DNA from: a bacterium
GTDB lineage: Bacteria; Chloroflexota; Dormibacteria; UBA8260; Bog-877
DNA: 7,590 nt
Reading direction: 5' to 3'
Assembly (NCBI GenBank): GCA_021802115.1
Contig: JAKABA010000189.1
Span: 1-7,590, forward strand
Below the pieces are notes generated by a model. It had not been told where the DNA came from. It did not search any database and saw nothing but the letters and a program-made list of their open reading frames with translations. Below, one piece after another: positions 6,137 to 7,590 of the stretch (positions within the stretch are counted from its first letter, which is position 1; each line of letters opens with the position of its first letter). The translations under genes and the position numbers were made by a program.

Positions 6137-6736
6137 TCAGGGTTGTGGTTGCTCCTGGGGCTCGGCGGTGGGCGGCTGGCTGCCGTTGGTCCCCGGTTGC
6201 GGCGGCGGCTGGTAGTCACCGAGGGGCATGTCGAGGTCCTCCCCGCGCAGGCGGTCCACCAGGTCATAGACCTTGTCCTGGACCGTGCCGGAGAAGAGGA
6301 ATGCGGCCCCGGCGCTGGCGAGGATCCCGGCCGCCAGCCACTTCCTGGAGAGCCTTCTACGATGGGCCTTGGGCGGCTTGATCCCGGTCTTGGCCAGCGA
6401 GCTCTGGACCTTGCGGCGGGTGTCCGGCGGCAGGGACTTGGTCGCCTCGTATGCGGCCTGGACCACCTTCTCAGCGAGGTCGGCCGAGCGCCCCCGAGCC
6501 TGCTCGACGGCCTCCGCGGCTCGCCGCTGGGCGGTGTCGGCGACCGGCTGCACCTGGGAGGCGATCCGGCCAGTGAACTCGGGCAGCTGGTGGGCAGCTG
6601 CCACCATCGCCGGGGTGACCGCCGCGCCCGCCGACTTCACGCCGGTCCCCAGGACCTCGACCACGGCTCCGGCCGCGTCGGAGGCGGTGGATCCGAGCCT
6701 CTCCATAGGCCGCTGCTGCTTGCGTGAGAACCTCAT
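6137..6736 (-). CDS. Hypothetical single-span membrane protein with helical N-terminal domain and Pro/Gln-rich tail
   Basis: I do not recognise a family for this 199-residue protein. Residues 12-115 are Ala-, Val-, Gln- and Glu-rich with heptad-like spacing (for example QVQPVADTAQRRAAEAVEQA, 61-80). They probably form amphipathic helices like those of phasins or apolipoprotein-like proteins. A basic patch KPPKAHRRRLSRK (120-132) precedes one hydrophobic segment (133-150, WLAAGILASAGAAFLFSG). An acidic linker (VYDLVDRLRGEDLDMPLGDY, 156-175) and a disordered Pro/Gln tail (176-199) follow. By the positive-inside rule the N-terminal domain is cytoplasmic and the tail outside. ATG 6736 is well supported by AGGAGGAG 5 nt upstream. 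It follows thiD by 73 bp and precedes the CPBP gene by 23 bp, probably leading that transcription unit. A membrane-tethering or envelope-organising role is speculation. Confidence 0.85.
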   Translation of the reverse strand: MRFSRKQQRPMERLGSTASDAAGAVVEVLGTGVKSAGAAVTPAMVAAAHQLPEFTGRIASQVQPVADTAQRRAAEAVEQARGRSADLAEKVVQAAYEATKSLPPDTRRKVQSSLAKTGIKPPKAHRRRLSRKWLAAGILASAGAAFLFSGTVQDKVYDLVDRLRGEDLDMPLGDYQPPPQPGTNGSQPPTAEPQEQPQP

Positions 6737-6741
6737 GGCGG

Positions 6742-6774
6742 CTCCTCCTATGTCTTACCTATGTGTCGAGTGTA
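6742..6774 (-). promoter_or_regulatory. Ribosome site and possible promoter with 11-bp-spaced direct repeats before the 199-residue gene
   Basis: Reading the minus strand, TAGGAGGAG (6750-6742) is a strong ribosome site for the ATG at 6736. Upstream, ACATAGG occurs twice (6764-6758 and 6753-6747), offset by 11 bp, about one helical turn. A -10-like TACACT (6774-6769) precedes it, but I find no convincing -35 at the right distance. The 73-bp gap after thiD is the only sizeable gap in the minus-strand run, which makes it the natural promoter position. Confidence 0.35.
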
Positions 6775-6809
6775 GTCCAGGCGCGGGCTGGAAACATCGG
6801 GGAAGCGCA

Positions 6810-7590
6810 TCAAGGCTCACTCCTGCGACCCGAGCCAGCGACGACCGGGGGGAAGTGCTCGAGCGGGCCATGTCCGGATCCCAGCCCGGGCGCATGACGG
6901 ATGGCGCTCGCGACGTACGCCTTGGCCTGGCGCACGGCGGGCTCGAGCGCGTCGCCCAGCGCCAGGCGAGCCGCGATCGCGGCCGAGAAGGTACAGCCGG
7001 TCCCATGGGTGTGGACCGAGTCGATGCGCTCGCCCGGGAGGCGCACCAGCCCTTGATCGGAGACGAGCACGTCAGTCGGCGGCCCCGGGGCATGACCGCC
7101 TTTGACCACCACCGCGGACGCGCCCATCTGCAGGATCGCCTGCCCGGCGGCGATGGCCTCCTCCTCCGACTCGACCCTCCGGCCGGTCAGAGCCGCGGCC
7201 TCGGGCCAGTTGGGGGTGACCACCTGCGCCATCGGGATCAGCTGCTCGCGCATGATCGCCACCGCGTCCGGTTCCAGGAGGGTGGCCCCGCTCTTGGCCA
7301 CCATGACCGGGTCCACCACCAGCGGCCCCCAGGAGCGCTGGCGCAGTTGCTGGCAGACGGTGGCGATGTGGGGCGCAGAGAAGAGCATGCCGGTCTTGAC
7401 GGCCCGTGGACGCAGGTCTTGGTCCAGCGCCTCAAACTGGGCGATCAGGAACTCCTGGGGCAGCCCGTGAACCGCCAGCACCCCCAGGGTGTTCTGAGCC
7501 GTGAGGGCGACCGCGACGCTCACCCCGTACACCCCGCAGGCGGCAAAGCTCTTGAGATCGGCCTGGATCCCGGCCCCACCGCCGCTGTCG
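6810..7590 (-). CDS. thiD: Hydroxymethylpyrimidine/phosphomethylpyrimidine kinase ThiD (5' end beyond the right window edge)
   Basis: ThiD phosphorylates 4-amino-5-hydroxymethyl-2-methylpyrimidine and then its monophosphate, giving the pyrimidine pyrophosphate used by ThiE in thiamine synthesis; it acts in the cytoplasm. The visible 259 residues begin in the substrate-binding motif DSGGGAGIQADL at the window edge (7589). They continue through GVYGVSVAVALTAQNTLGV, KTGML, VVDPVMVAKSG, VVTPNWPEA and VVVKGGH. The ribokinase-superfamily anion-hole signature THGTGCTFSAAIAA lies near the C-terminus, with the usual A-A-I-R-H-A-P-G-L-G-G-like ending (here SAIRHAPGLGSGHGP). Only about a dozen N-terminal residues (typically ending in a GSDSGGG run) are missing, so the real start is outside the window; the GTG at 7532 lies inside the conserved domain and is not the start. 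The stop is TGA at 6810. No thiamine riboswitch or other thi gene is visible within the window. Confidence 0.97.
   Translation of the reverse strand, partial: DSGGGAGIQADLKSFAACGVYGVSVAVALTAQNTLGVLAVHGLPQEFLIAQFEALDQDLRPRAVKTGMLFSAPHIATVCQQLRQRSWGPLVVDPVMVAKSGATLLEPDAVAIMREQLIPMAQVVTPNWPEAAALTGRRVESEEEAIAAGQAILQMGASAVVVKGGHAPGPPTDVLVSDQGLVRLPGERIDSVHTHGTGCTFSAAIAARLALGDALEPAVRQAKAYVASAIRHAPGLGSGHGPLEHFPPVVAGSGRRSEP

Noticed and set aside
5388..6215. A 275-codon plus-strand frame opposite the CPBP gene
   Set aside because: Its product is Gln/Arg/Gly/Pro-rich with no domain, and it is fully explained as the complement of the CPBP gene and its flanks.
7530..7532. GTG at 7532 as the thiD start
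   Set aside because: The same frame continues upstream through the conserved DSGGGAGIQADL substrate motif to the window edge, so the gene is truncated by the window rather than starting here.
1..7590. CRISPR array, transposase, rRNA, toxin-antitoxin pair or thiamine riboswitch
   Set aside because: I looked for regular direct repeats, insertion-sequence ends, conserved rRNA segments and thi-box sequences on both strands and saw none.

Overview
This is a high-GC bacterial chromosomal window. Its GC-rich third codon positions, frequent GTG and TTG starts and strong GGAGG-type ribosome sites fit a high-GC Terrabacteria lineage (Actinobacteriota, Dormibacterota or a Chloroflexota relative). The fused mannose-1-phosphate guanylyltransferase/phosphomannomutase-like protein and the single-domain Lrp/AsnC-like protein fit that placement. 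This is inference from style; no marker gene for a phylum is present.

Layout. The left edge (1-323) holds the first 50 codons of a tyrosine-recombinase-like integrase on the minus strand, then an AT-rich spacer of 173 bp with small repeats. The spacer abuts the 3' end of a minus-strand tRNA-Gly(CCC). An integrase gene directly beyond a tRNA 3' end is the usual arrangement at the edge of an integrated element, most of which would lie to the left of the window. Right of the tRNA is a plus-strand stand-alone RAM (Lrp/AsnC ligand-binding) protein that appears to start at an ATC codon.

From 766 to the right edge everything is on the minus strand. In transcription order (right to left) the genes are: thiD (5' end cut off by the window); a 199-residue single-span membrane protein of unknown function; a CPBP-family membrane protease homologue; a signal-peptide/propeller/TM-anchored surface protein; a possible 21-codon small ORF; the 835-residue manC/PMM-like fusion; and a VIT-family Fe/Mn transporter. 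The gaps after thiD are 73, 23, 3, 58 (filled by the small ORF) and 55 bp, so the last five genes probably form one transcription unit. A weak promoter candidate lies in the 73 bp after thiD.

How they work together. The ManC domain should make GDP-mannose for cell-envelope glycans, while its attached phosphomannomutase-like half has lost the key catalytic signatures. The CPBP protein and the anchored propeller protein are translationally coupled, with the propeller gene's ribosome site inside the last codons of the protease gene, which suggests related roles at the membrane. The transporter and ThiD are housekeeping functions with no evident mechanistic link to the rest. I see no CRISPR array, transposase, rRNA or recognisable defence system. 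The least ordinary points are the ATC start, the doubly overlapping 21-codon ORF, the Glu-to-Gln change in the protease motif and the integrase/tRNA junction.
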